Shown: in pieces, positions 13,401 through 22,553 of the stretch
How positions within the stretch are numbered: the stretch's first letter is position 1
Layout of the letters: the number at the start of each line of letters is the position of its first letter
Source of the DNA: Purshia tridentata
Taxonomy: Eukaryota > Streptophyta > Magnoliopsida > Rosales > Rosaceae
Assembly: GCA_003254885.1 (NCBI GenBank)
Contig: QANT01008179.1
Location: forward strand, 7,800-47,275
Direction: 5' to 3'
DNA length: 39,476 bases
Translations under genes and position numbers: made by a program
Notes under the pieces: generated by a model
Told to the model about the DNA's origin: nothing
Database searches by the model: none
Seen by the model: only the letters and a program-made list of their open reading frames with translations

Positions 13401-16400
13401 TCTTTATTATTCTTTACCTCATGGGATGCTACTATTTATAAGGTTCACCTGGAGAATGAAGCTTTTGACGGGTCAGAGGGGAGTTGCTATATTGTATGCG
13501 TATATGTTACTGGGTCTGGGTTTTCTGAGGGCTGTTACCCCTGAATTTGGTGATTTGGCAAGTCGAGAACAACAACTTGAAGGAACCTTCCGGTAACTTC
13601 ACTTTAGTTTCTGCTTTCCATACTGAGCTATTTCTGTAAATATGATTCTCAATTATGATATCTTTCATAAATTAGGTTTATGCATGAAAGACTGCGTGCT
13701 CATGCTGAATCTATTGCTTTCTTTGGGGGTGGTTCTAGAGAAAGAGATGTAAGCTTCCTGAAATCCTAATGCCTTTCATGAACTTTTTTGTTTTAAAATA
13801 TTTTTGAAAATGTCACTTTAGCCCTTCACTTTGAAATCCATTCTATTAAAGTTGGCGACTCGTATTTCCGAAATCATTTTGTGAAATTGGAGAATCTAGA
13901 GTATCAAATCAGCCATAAGTGGCCCTGGTTGGGATTGAATGCGATCCCTGTAGTTGGCAGCATTGATGTTGTACTTGGTTACAGTAACCGTCTCCTTGGG
14001 GCATTGTACTGGGAGAGGAATACAAACAAATTTTTTTATTATTAGGAACTATTTATACTTTGTGTGCTTATTTGTCAGATTATTTGTAATTTATTTTGAT
14101 TGATTCCCATTTCTATTATTGGACAGATGGTTGAATCGAAATTCCAGGAGCTTCTTGATCACTCCCTGTCTCTTTTGAAGAAGAAATGGTTGTTTGGTAT
14201 CTTGGATGATTTTTTAACAAAACAACTCCCACATAATGTGACTTGGGGGTTGAGCTTGCTATATGCCCTTGAACACAAGGGAGACCGAGCATTAATAACC
14301 ACTCAAGGTAAATTATTTATGATTATTACACAGATGCAATCACAATAGTCTGTCTATCTCTCCCATACTCACACACATATTGTAACATTTCAGGTGAGCT
14401 GGCACATGCATTGCGTTTCTTAGCATCTGTTGTATCTCAAAGCTTTTTAGCTTTCGGTGACATTCTTGAATTGCATAGAAAGTTCCTTGAACTCTCTGGC
14501 AGCATCAACAGGATTTTTGAGCTTGAAGAGCTTCTAGATGCTGCACAATCAGGTAGATTTTTCTCTGTTCCTTGGCAATCATGTCACTTTGCATCATTTT
14601 CAGATTGATTTATATCTTCACTATCTCTATAACAATCACCTCTGAATGTTAATTAATAATAAATGTATACTGTTGTTTATAGAGTATTGTTATTTTTTAT
14701 TTGATACAAAGGAGGAGGCCAAAGGGGAAGGGCTTTCGAACTCCATCCTTGAGTGTGGGAGTCAATGCTCACTACCACTAGAGCTATAACGTTACAAGTC
14801 TTTGTTATTTAATCAGACGAGATTGGTTGGAAAATTTTTCTTCCCAATCTATTTCAAGTTTAGGATCCCTATAACATTGCAGACATATATGTTAAAACTC
14901 ATATTTAATTATAATTCGTTAGTATTAGACTCTTATTTTTGTTAATATTTGGAGTCTTAGTATTGGTAATCCTAATATGTTTTGGTCCATGCTTTATTTA
15001 GTAGTGGGTTATTTCTTCAAAAAACAAAATTAAATTAGTGGCCTCTTGGTATTTGTTATCATTCATTTGTTAGTGGCAGAATATAACACGTGGCTTTAGT
15101 GATAGCCACATACTAAACCACACAATCCTCTACTTTGAAACTCCCCACGCCGACAGACCCACTACAGTAACACCCTAAACCTCCAATTTCTTTCTCCCTT
15201 CTCACCTGCATAGTAGCCACAAACAGCTTCTGGGCTGCGCCTCTGTGTACGCCTTCAGCCAAAGGCTAGATCATTCATTTTGTCTAACACCAGTGCCTTA
15301 ATGTGATTTCCCAATGCCTGGCCATGAAGGCGTGCATTTGAAAACACTGTGGGAACCTTCCTTGTGTCACTTTGTAAATTGGAAATTTAAATAAAAGATT
15401 TAAATTGAGATGTAGAAAAATTCTAATGGGTTGTTAGTTATGGATAAAAAAGGGGGTTGACTGCTTGAGGCTTCCAACGTCTTGGTGTCTGGACAGGGTC
15501 AAATGTACCCATCCTTAGCACTGCTTGCGGATTAAGGCTGTCTCCCATATTGAACCCATGACCTGCAGGCTGCAATGGAGAACCTTATTGTTGGGCCAAT
15601 GCTTTTCTTATGGTTGTTATGAATCCTATTGATAATTGACCAAAACAATGTCACATGCCTTGGTAAAAATTTTATGCGCCTTAGCATGGTGCCTTATACC
15701 AAAATTACCCTCAAACTTTTTTAGTAACCCCAAATACCCATGAAGAAAATGGAACTCTTTTAACAACCCTCAAAATTGTTAGTAATAAAACTAGTTTTGG
15801 TTCCGATTCATGATCTTAAGTAAAGACAAGTGGGAATCAACTTCATTGTTATTATGATTCCAGATGGTTAGTAAACGGCTTGGTGGGAATGACTCCTCCC
15901 AACTCCAATTCCTTCTCTCTCCAATTCCTTTTCCACTCCATTCCATGTTAGTACATGTGCCCTTAAAAAGTTACCAGAAATGGAAAACATATCATAGTGA
16001 CATGGGTTGCTGATAACTTTCCATCATTTCACAAATATGCCGCTCCAACAAGTTTTGCTGCTTACCAACTTCATGCCTTGGATGATGGTGGTTCCCATGG
16101 CCTTGACATATTGAAAAATGACCAAAATGACGTTAAACAAAAATCTTACCAGGGCATATATAGAGCAAGCATTTTTAATATAATTTGTTTTATATTTATT
16201 CATTTACTTTTCTTGCAATTTGTAATATGTCAGTCCTGTTTTGTGATTTTCCGATTACTTTGTTTTGTGTTTACACATTGTTAAATAAGTGATTATTTCT
16301 ATGTTTCTGTATAGAACAGTCAATTGGAATAAACCTCTTTTAGCTATTGGTTTGTTGAGTTTATCTGACATTTAGTTATCCATGCAAACACAGTTGTTGG

Positions 16401-18571
16401 CTATTCAGGGGCTTCTGAAACTGATGCCCTGTCACCATCTAAGAGGACAGATTTTCCTTCTGAAGATGTCATTGCATTTTCTGATGTCAATATCATCACC
16501 CCAGCACAGAAAATGTTGGCTAGGAGGTTAACATGTGATATAGTACCAGGGAAGAGCTTGCTTGTCACTGGTTAGTGTTTTATTGTTTCATTTCTTTTTT
16601 ATATTGCATTACATCTTTATCTTGCTATGAAAATGAATATCTGACAAGTATGCAATTCTTTTAAGGTCCAAACGGAAGTGGAAAAAGTTCTGTCTTTAGA
16701 GTTCTTAGAGGTCTTTGGCCTATCACGAGTGGAAGAATCACTAAACCATCACAGCATGTCAACAAAGATGTTGGATCTGGTTGTGGAGTGTTTTATGTTC
16801 CACAGCGACCTTATACATGTTTGGGAACACTCAGGGATCAAATTATATATCCTCTCTCTTGTGAGGAGGCGGAGTTAAGGGCATTGAATTTGAATCGAGA
16901 AGGTGCATTTCTCTCTTTAATAGAAGCATTTTTTATACGTATTATTTTCTATTGTTGTTTCCTATGTAGATTTGTTTATTATACATCATATATTTTGTTG
17001 AGGTTTATGAGATTGCAGCACTTCTTTATTTTAATTTGACTCAATTTTTTTTAGAAAAGCGTTTGTAAGAAAAAAAAACTTTATCAGTTTCAAACAACTG
17101 AGCAAGGAGACATAGGAAACTATTTTTCCATTCTGTTTCGGCCTTACCATGTTAATTATTACAGCAGATTCTTCATGCTCTTTTTGAACTTATTTGTGGG
17201 TTATTTTTTCTCTCTCTATTTTGGAAAATGAAAAAGAAAATCAATCAAGTAAAATATTACAAGTGCTCAAATTTCTCTATTATAAATTAAGGAAAAGTTG
17301 TTTGGGTGAAAGGTGAGCTATTTTCAAATGCGCACAAGTTATGCCTTTCTGCAATATTTATTGTTTACTAAAAAATTTCATATACTAAGTTCTCGAAAAA
17401 AAAAAAAAACATAGTTGTGGTAGAAAATTTTTATTTTTGTAAGGTGAATATGTAGAAAGATAAATTTATACATATAGTAAAAACCCATAATTCTGGAAAC
17501 TAGGTATATGAGGATTTTAAAATGTTAAATTTAAGTTGTCAATTTGAAAATAGGAAATAATTAAGAAACGAATGTATAATTCATGGATATAGCAGACACC
17601 TTTTCCTGTCTAATTGTGTTCTAAATATTACCTTTTAAAACAATATCATGTTTTGAACATTTTAACTGCTCCAATTCAGGCAAAGAATCTTCTGGCAGCA
17701 CCAACATTCTAGACAGGAGGTTGAGAACTATTCTGGAGAATGTCCGATTAAGTTATCTATTAGGAAGGGAGGAAGGTGGTTGGGATGCTAATCTGAATTG
17801 GGAGGACACACTCTCTCTCGGAGAACAGCAGAGATTAGGCATGGTAAGCAAATATAAGTTTTCAAATATTGCTTGAGCAGGAACCTTTGTATTTTTCTTT
17901 TTAGGATTTCTTTTTTGACTGACATGATACTTTATGTTTTACAAGGCACGCTTATTTTTTCACAAGCCTAAATTTGCCATCCTTGATGAGTGCACCAAGT
18001 ATGTGAGACAGCTCCACAGTTTTATTTTATTTTTACGCTCCAGAGAAATGTCCATTCATTATCTAATGTTTGTTCTTCATATATGTCTTTCTTCTCTTTT
18101 TTTCCCTTTGCCTTTTTCCTTTTTTTGAACAAATGGCAGTGCTACAAGTGTTGATGTTGAAGAACAGCTCTATCGGCTTGCAAACGACATGGGTATCACA
18201 GTTGTTACCTCCTCACAAGTAAGTACTTTTATAACTAAGCGAAGGTGATTATCATTCTTCATTTTGGTGTACTTGATATGAACTTTATAGGACTTAATTT
18301 ATCTGGTTAAGATCAGAACACCTTGTTTAATTTCTGATTGCTTTCTTGTTAATGTTGGAATGCCTATCTCTGCCGATTATTAGTGTGATTTTTTTCCCTT
18401 TCATTATAGCTTTTGCACTCAAAGTTTTATCCCATGTTTATGTCTTTGAGTTACAAATGTTTTCTTGTTTTCACATGGTCTCAGCGTCCTGCTCTTATAC
18501 CATTCCATTCCCTGGAATTACGGCTCATCGATGGTGAGGGTAACTGGGAGCTTCGTTCTATAAAGCAATGA
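1487..18571 (+). CDS. ABCD1: Peroxisomal ABC transporter, subfamily D, full-length type (5'-partial, 22 exons)
   Basis: Full-size (TMD-NBD-TMD-NBD) plant ABCD transporter. In the family it sits in the peroxisomal membrane and imports fatty acyl-CoAs and jasmonate or auxin precursors for beta-oxidation. Exons: 1487-1684, 1851-2305, 2384-2507, 2591-2669, 5142-5380, 5518-5822, 5916-6027, 6133-6291, 8113-8212, 8285-8393, 10071-10161, 13164-13288, 13443-13592, 13676-13748, 14127-14307, 14394-14552, 16409-16570, 16666-16902, 17680-17843, 17946-17998, 18140-18218, 18485-18571. All introns are GT-AG and the exons sum to 3441 nt in one frame. Counting from the first visible codon: Walker A GPNGSGKS at about 286 and 941, signature LSLGEQQ at 387 and 1064, Walker B FAILDE at 407 and 1084. 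EAA-like motifs [10 protein letters not shown] and [10 protein letters not shown] occur in the two TMDs. NBD1 has the H-loop His (ISHRP); NBD2 has Gln there (SSQRP). About 190 N-terminal residues are upstream of the window. The weakest donor is GTCTGA at 6028. No disabling mutation was seen, so the gene is probably functional. Confidence 0.95.
2705..2859. mobile_element. Small inverted-repeat element (MITE) in ABCD1 intron
   Basis: The left end TAATGCTACATTCACCAA and the reverse complement of the right end, TAATGCTAGGCTCACCAA, match over most positions. The match continues inward to TTCACCAAAT/TTTACCAAAT. The total of about 155 bp fits a non-autonomous DNA transposon. I could not define a target-site duplication, so the superfamily is open. 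Confidence 0.6.
3349..4983 (+). mobile_element. 5'-truncated LINE (L1-type) retrotransposon, sense, in ABCD1 intron
   Basis: The intron 2670-5141 contains the 3' part of a LINE ORF2. A 12-bp target-site duplication GAAATCAGGAAA lies at 3337-3348 and 4984-4995, and the insert ends in poly-A (4973-4983). The first open stretch (3352-3801) encodes the region just after the reverse-transcriptase core, with LKYLGLPLG and a following [17 protein letters not shown]. Later stretches (4160-4417, 4445-4843) encode the zf-RVT-like C-terminal part with [18 protein letters not shown] and [15 protein letters not shown]. Stops and frame changes lie between them (for example after 3801 and 4417), so the copy is dead. 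The truncated 5' end, poly-A tail and duplication are the marks of target-primed reverse transcription. Confidence 0.93.
6308..7520 (-). mobile_element. Antisense LINE relic in ABCD1 intron
   Basis: The reverse complement of about 7505-7325 reads [19 protein letters not shown], a stop, then [15 protein letters not shown] and [15 protein letters not shown]. This parallels the KVEGLA...LKYLGLPLG...[14 protein letters not shown] region of the sense LINE at 3349-4983. Further left, 6541-6308 reversed encodes [15 protein letters not shown], the counterpart of the C-terminal [15 protein letters not shown]. The order is correct for one minus-strand element, with about 300 bp less between the blocks than in the sense copy. 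In-frame stops, no visible poly-T end and no target duplication point to an old relic. Its true ends are unknown. Confidence 0.75.
8582..9316. mobile_element. Foldback / long-TIR DNA element in ABCD1 intron
   Basis: The arm at about 8605-8680 (AATTCCCTCATTTTGTATCA, then CGATTTTGTCCCTCTCTCC) is matched in reverse complement by about 9225-9300 (AATTCCCTCATTATGTATCA, CGATTTTGTCCCTCTCTTCC). The pairing continues through CTAGTAACAATAGAGGTTA/CTGCTATAACCTCTC. Weaker pairing reaches GATTCACAAAA at 8803 and TTTTGTGAATC at 9011. This indicates a degenerate foldback or Mutator-like non-autonomous element. The ends are approximate and no duplication was found. Confidence 0.6.
10318..10531. repeat. Tandem duplication, period 108 bp, in ABCD1 intron
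   Basis: Copies at 10318-10425 and 10426-10531 both begin TTGAAGTCGAGCTCTTGA and contain GCTACCAAAAC and AGATGAAAGAACGTGGG, ending GTTATTTAACCC/GTTATTTTACCC. The identity is high, with a few substitutions and single-base gaps. Confidence 0.9.
10795..12700 (-). mobile_element. Antisense Ty1/copia pol relic in ABCD1 intron
   Basis: Read on the minus strand from right to left, copia domains appear in family order. At about 12660-12540 is a GAG-pre-integrase-like block [20 protein letters not shown] with EHCALC. At 12230-11850 is integrase-like sequence with [42 protein letters not shown] and PKYVECF. At 11480-11300 is the start of the reverse transcriptase with [13 protein letters not shown] and [13 protein letters not shown]. 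At about 11120-11030 is [14 protein letters not shown] followed by [10 protein letters not shown]. Stops and frameshifts are frequent, so it is a pseudogene. I saw no flanking LTRs. The RT segment is itself duplicated in tandem (see the next entry). Confidence 0.85.
10831..11204. repeat. Tandem duplication, period 183 bp, within the copia RT relic
   Basis: Copies at 10831-11013 and 11014-11204 both start AAACAAAACTGC and share GAGACGCTGAAACAGAAAAT, GGACATGAGTGGGACA and ACTTATAAGGACAAT. Both encode, antisense, the copia RT segment around LHKAI / FQRL. Copy 2 is continuous with the upstream RT region, so copy 1 is probably the extra copy. Confidence 0.9.
12908..12955. repeat. Short imperfect inverted repeat with ACGTCA cores
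   Basis: The left arm GCACTTGGGACGTCACG (12908-12924) pairs with the right arm CGTGACGTCAAGTGC (12941-12955). There is a 2-nt difference and a 16-nt loop. It lies in an ABCD1 intron, 208 bp before the exon at 13164. The ACGTCA cores resemble bZIP sites, but the arrangement may simply be a transposon remnant. Confidence 0.6.
14696..14801 (-). mobile_element. Antisense tRNA-derived SINE in ABCD1 intron
   Basis: The minus strand reads TAGCTCTAGTGGTAG (box A-like, near the right end) and, downstream, GGAGTTCGAAAGCCC (box B-like), the internal pol III promoter arrangement of tRNA-derived SINEs. Direct repeats TTGTTATTT flank the unit at 14687-14695 and 14802-14810. The unit is only about 106 bp, shorter than most plant SINEs, so it may be 3'-truncated. 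Confidence 0.65.
15437..15611 (-). mobile_element. Antisense Au-like SINE in ABCD1 intron
   Basis: The minus strand has GGTCATGGGTTCAATATGGG (box B-like) followed by ACAGCC, then GTGCTAAGGATGGGTACATT, then GACCCTGTCCAGACACC. As I recall, this string of blocks is typical of the angiosperm Au SINE family (GGTTCGAGTCC, ACAGCC, AAGG, GTACATT, ACCC...CCAGAC). The box A region is TTGGCCCAACAATAAGG. GGTTGTTA at 15429-15436 and 15612-15619 could be the target duplication. Confidence 0.7.
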
Positions 18572-18880
18572 GATGACCATGTTGACATCTGCAGCTAACC
18601 CCTTGTACTGTGTGAGAGGGCTTTATTTTGCTGACTTACCCTTTGTAATATTATCTTGCAAGTTGCAGTAGGGGCAAGCCGAGGCTGGTTTTTCTATCCA
18701 GAGAAAATAATTATCTTAGATCAAGCTACATTATTTTTCTCATACATGACGGGTAGCCTAAAGGAGAAGCTGATCACGTCATTCTTTCTTAGTGCGTTAC
18801 TGTTGAATTGTGGACAATAAAATTGGAGTATACGACCATGTAATAATCATTATTCCCCTGTAGGTGAAAGAAATCCAATA
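18572..18880 (+). terminator. ABCD1 3' UTR and polyadenylation region
   Basis: The sequence after the ABCD1 stop TGA (18569-18571) is non-coding and contains a canonical AATAAA at 18816-18821 and TTGTA-type U-rich elements near 18645. The transcript most likely ends a few tens of bases after AATAAA. The exact cleavage site cannot be read from sequence. Confidence 0.6.
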
Positions 18881-20093
18881 TGTACAGTTCCCCTCAATTT
18901 TCCAGCTTTTTTGGGTTGTAAGAATTCATATTTTAATCATATTCATTAGCCTCCATATATAAAAAATATATGTAGGTCTTTTTACTGGGAAGATCTCGCT
19001 TTGCTACCTTGCCCTCATCTTTTCATAACCCAAGAGTTCGCAGTGTGCTGGCAACTTCGATTCGGGAAATTCTACGATGGAGTGCTGTGTTTATGTGGAG
19101 GTATTGAGTCATTCGGTAACAAAAATCAGTTGGACTTGAAATTTCATTTTTACTCTCACCCACTTTATCTTTTTAGGAGTCGTAAAAATTGATTCAGATT
19201 ATACTGTTTGTTGCTGGATTGAACACATTGCTTCTAACATTTTTTGGGACTCGCTTACCGGCAGTGATCGAAGCATATTGTATAACTATGTACCAATGAC
19301 CATTGGATTATCCTGGGTGGTCGATACAGTGATGTTTTGAATACCCAGGAGGTTTTATTGAATCTCATTTATGTTTTTCAGTTACTGTTATCTCTTATGT
19401 CAACATAACAAGAGTCATGTTCTGTTATGATATGAAAAACCAAACCTTATTTTGTCCATAGTATTAGATCAATGGTTATAAGACCTACCGTCAAACATAT
19501 AGTCATATTGTCATTAGTTCTTTTATTGTCAAAGCCTAATAATCTTTGATAATTTCATTGCCATAGATGTCTCTTTGATTTCTTATGTTTGTAATTTCAA
19601 GTTAGATTCTTGTTCGTTTTATGAAGACGTAATGTTTTCACGTTGTGTTGACACATAATGCTATCATTATATGATGCCTTCACATTTTTAAATGTTAAAT
19701 TGGAAGAAAAAAAGAAGAAAAATGATCAAAATTTCGAAGTTCTGGTTCAAAATTGAGAAGTGTTGGGCGTATGAAATATGTTGAGAATCGTATTCAAAGA
19801 AATTCAAGGCTCAAGATGACATGCAAGGCAGAATTAAATATCTTATTCTCTCTATGTTTTCTTGAGAATGTCAAATTTGCCCTTCCAGGACTCATATCTG
19901 ACATTCCTTTAACCAATTTCACAATGATAAAGGTTTAACAAAAAAACACAGAAGACATCATTATTTGTCAAAGAAGAAGGAATACATGATAATTAAAATC
20001 ATCTCGAATTCTAACCAATAACGATCTCAATATTATTCAAACAGAAACAACAGATACTGAACCTCAAAACCAGATTGTCAAGATATTGCATAC
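18881..20093. other. Intergenic, no gene seen
   Basis: AT-rich sequence with only short chance open frames on both strands. No transposon ends, repeats or protein motifs were recognised. Confidence 0.6.
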
Positions 20094-20147
20094 CTCAAAG
20101 TAAGACCCCAATGGAACCTCATGTGCCTGTTGCACTGTCTCAAACAC
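20094..20147 (-). pseudogene. Isolated exon-like segment, minus strand, unknown gene
   Basis: On the minus strand a 54-nt segment with an acceptor (TTTGTTTTAG) before it and a donor (GTATGC) after it reads in phase 0 as VFETVQQAHEVPLGSYFE. The codon-like composition and tight splice signals look like a real 18-codon exon. I found no partner exons within about 400 bp on either side and I do not recognise the protein. It could be a captured or relic exon, part of a gene with long introns, or chance. Confidence 0.4.
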
Positions 20148-20501
20148 CTAAAACAAAGAAAAAATGTTAAAAACCTTAGACAGAATGCACTCTCAAGGGT
20201 TATGTAATACAAATAAATGTGAGGAGGCACATTGAGAAAAAACCTAAAAGTTAGGGGGCAAGTATGAGAATAAGCCAAATATATATAACAATTAACACAC
20301 ACTCACATACATATATATGCTATACATTTCTCTCTTTTGGAGGGGTTAAAATTTAAATGCCACTATATATGAATATTTATAAATTACCCCAAACAAAATA
20401 TATATATATATATAACCCCAAAACCAAAACAGAACATCAATTACAATCAACATTAGCAAATTTTCAACACATTGAGATTATTAAGCTACAATATATATAA
20501 A

Positions 20502-20597
20502 ACATGCATGCGCGCACAAACAAACTCGTGCGCATACACACAAACGCGCACGCGCACACACACAAACGCGCACGCGCGCACACACACACACACACAC
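20502..20597. repeat. Alternating purine-pyrimidine (CA/CG) microsatellite
   Basis: Nearly 100 bp of alternating ATGCATGCGCGCAC, CACGCGCACACAC and a final (CA)n run. The long RY alternation rich in CG/CA steps is the class of sequence able to adopt Z-DNA. Confidence 0.9.
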
Positions 20598-20689
20598 TTC
20601 AAAATAGAAGGATAAGTGAATGACAATATAATTGAAGAAACATATGTATAATTTGGAGGTCAAAAAGTTAAGGAGAGGACATTTATTAG

Positions 20690-21130
20690 TGACGCAACAA
20701 AAATCTCAGCGATTCTAGTGAAACCCTTAAAAGATGAGAAACTCGGAGTCCACCAAGGTATTTGAGAGAAAACCCTCGTTTATAAATTTGATGAAATTGA
20801 ATAATCCTCCACAAAGCCTAAAAGTGGTCTTAAATATGTTACAGAAGCCCTAGCTTAACTAGGAAAGCAATAATTAGAATAGGAAAGCAACTAATTATCT
20901 TTGGAAAAACTTAAAATGCTGTTTTGAGGTCCTAAACGACCTTGGAAGCCCGAAAAAGCCCATTTATCATAGCAAGGAAGTGAGTTGTACTCATCTCGCA
21001 ATTCTCTTCAATTTGATATGCAAATTGACTATATTCTAACTCTGTTGTGACTTTTAGTAGAAATCAAATATGTCTTTCTTCCAAGCTTCACGGTCCAGTT
21101 GCTCCCCGAATTGTCTAGCCATCTGCTCTA
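20690..21130. other. Possible old LTR-retrotransposon fragment
   Basis: Non-coding sequence of higher complexity than its surroundings, with TTTATAAATT, CCTAGCTTAACTAGGAAAGC and AATAGGAAAGCAACTAATTA. The general style resembles the CTAGGAAAAC/TAAGGAAACAT sequence at 3240-3345. I cannot define LTR ends, a primer-binding site or coding sequence, so the call is weak. Confidence 0.25.
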
Positions 21131-21299
21131 CTTCAATTAGGTAATTAAAGGTAACTTAAAATTGTACTTGTCACTAAGTTATAAATTGGTTGTTTTTGTA
21201 ATTAAATTATTAAGGAAATTGGGAGTTAAAGGTAATGAAGCTATTTTTTTTAATTAAAAAAATTAATTTGTATAGGTGAAATAGGAATTTATTAAATTA

Positions 21300-22553
21300 T
21301 TTGGGGGAGGGGAGGCTAGAGGGCTACTATTTGATCACCCATCCCTCTCTCATTACACACTCTTTTCTCACCTCACACCCTTTTGACTTGACTTTCTAAA
21401 CAACTTCTCACCACGCCCCTCCATAATTACATAATATATCCAAACTCAAGGAATAGGAAAGAAAAAAGGTACAAGCCCAAAACCCCCCAGGACCTGACCC
21501 CACCCTCTGCACCAGCCGCCGCCTTTGTTGTCAGTGGGGGTTGAGTTGTTGGCACTTCTCGCCCTCTCTCTCTCTTTTCTTCCATTTTCCTTTTTCCTTA
21601 CCAACTTTCTTTTATCTCTTCTTCTCCTCTTTTTCTCATTCTCTCTAACATTCATATCTCTCTTTGTCCAATCCCCTACCGACCTCCTTTTTTGTCCGGT
21701 AGGGGTTGCAAAAAGAGATGTGAAGGAAAGAAGAGAGAAAGAGAGAGAGAAAGAGGGATATATATATATATATAAAAGAGAAGAGTCGCTCATTGTGGTG
21801 TTCGACTATCGGTCACATACGAGGGCGGTGAGGGATGGTCTATGGCAAAGGCTGTGGCTGAGATAAGGTGCTGAGTGCTGCCACTTTTCTAATTTTTTTG
21901 GTTTTTTTTAAAAGTAAAATGGTTGTCCTTTTTTGGTGTCATGTCCTTTATTGATTTCGAAAGCTGTTATATTCACACCTTTATTCTTCTCACTACAAAC
22001 CCCATTCACCTATTTTATGAAACGACAAAAATCATCATAGCAAAATTACCATAAAAGACAGAAAATATAAGAAAAACAACCAAAAAAAAGGATCACCAAT
22101 TCATAGCTGTCTCCTCCCACCTATTATCATCCTTGTCGATAGTGGTCGGATCCCTTGCAGCCAACGCATGTCCTCCTTCCTCTCGCCCTCTCTTCCTTTC
22201 TTTCTCTTTTTCTCTTCTCTTGATCTCTTTTGTAACTCTTTTGGACTCACCAACCTCCATTTCCATCCAGCAAAAGGGCTAAGAAAGACAGAAAGAGAGA
22301 ATGAGAGATGGATATAGAGGAAGAGGTGCACCGGTGACGAATTTGGCCATGTCTGGTGGTTGTGTGTAAGGGTAGGTTGGGTATTGGGGTGTTTTTAGAT
22401 GTGTGTATATATATATTTATATATGTAGGCGAGGCTATATACTTATATGGGAATTTTGGGGTGTTCAAGGGAGAAGCTAAAGAACTTTGAAAGTAGTATA
22501 GGGTGTATAGTGAAAGAAAAAATGGGGTGCATAAAGCAGCACCTTATTTTTAG
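21300..22553. other. Low-complexity intergenic block with pyrimidine/purine arms
   Basis: CT-rich (21550-21660), GA-rich (21715-21790), then CT- and GA-rich again (22180-22330). TA microsatellites lie at 21758-21774 and near 22410. The open frames here (for example 21525-21866) are compositional artefacts. A hairpin sits at its centre (separate entry). AAGGTGCTG at 21865 and its inverse CAGCACCTT near 22537 hint at element ends, but no target duplication supports this. Confidence 0.4.
21646..21738. repeat. Hairpin-forming inverted repeat
   Basis: The left arm ATCTCTCTTTG..CCCCTACCG (ending 21681) pairs with CGGTAGGGGTTGCAAAAAGAGAT (starting 21697) across a 15-nt loop. The innermost 9 bp (CCCCTACCG/CGGTAGGGG) are perfect. 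Pyrimidine-rich and purine-rich flanks extend imperfect pairing for tens of bases. Confidence 0.65.

Noticed and set aside
14696..15611. Functional tRNA genes
   Set aside because: Box A and box B-like sequences are present, but no cloverleaf with paired acceptor stem and anticodon arm could be drawn. The flanking direct repeats favour SINEs.
15997..16284. Open frame of 95 codons in an ABCD1 intron
   Set aside because: The first 55 codons look slightly protein-like, but no family is recognised and the rest is AT-rich intron sequence. It may be a relic fragment; not enough to annotate.
16678..17039. Separate small genes overlapping ABCD1 exons
   Set aside because: These are out-of-frame shadows or exon-plus-intron readings of ABCD1; the spliced frame explains the sequence fully.
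21446..21866. Open frames of over 110 codons on both strands
   Set aside because: They are made of CT/GA low-complexity sequence and encode runs of Leu/Ser/Phe or Arg/Lys/Glu. No domain, splice signal or start context supports them.
21863..22548. AAGGTGCTG and CAGCACCTT as ends of a DNA transposon
   Set aside because: Only about 10 bp match well, the following bases diverge, and the flanks show no target-site duplication.
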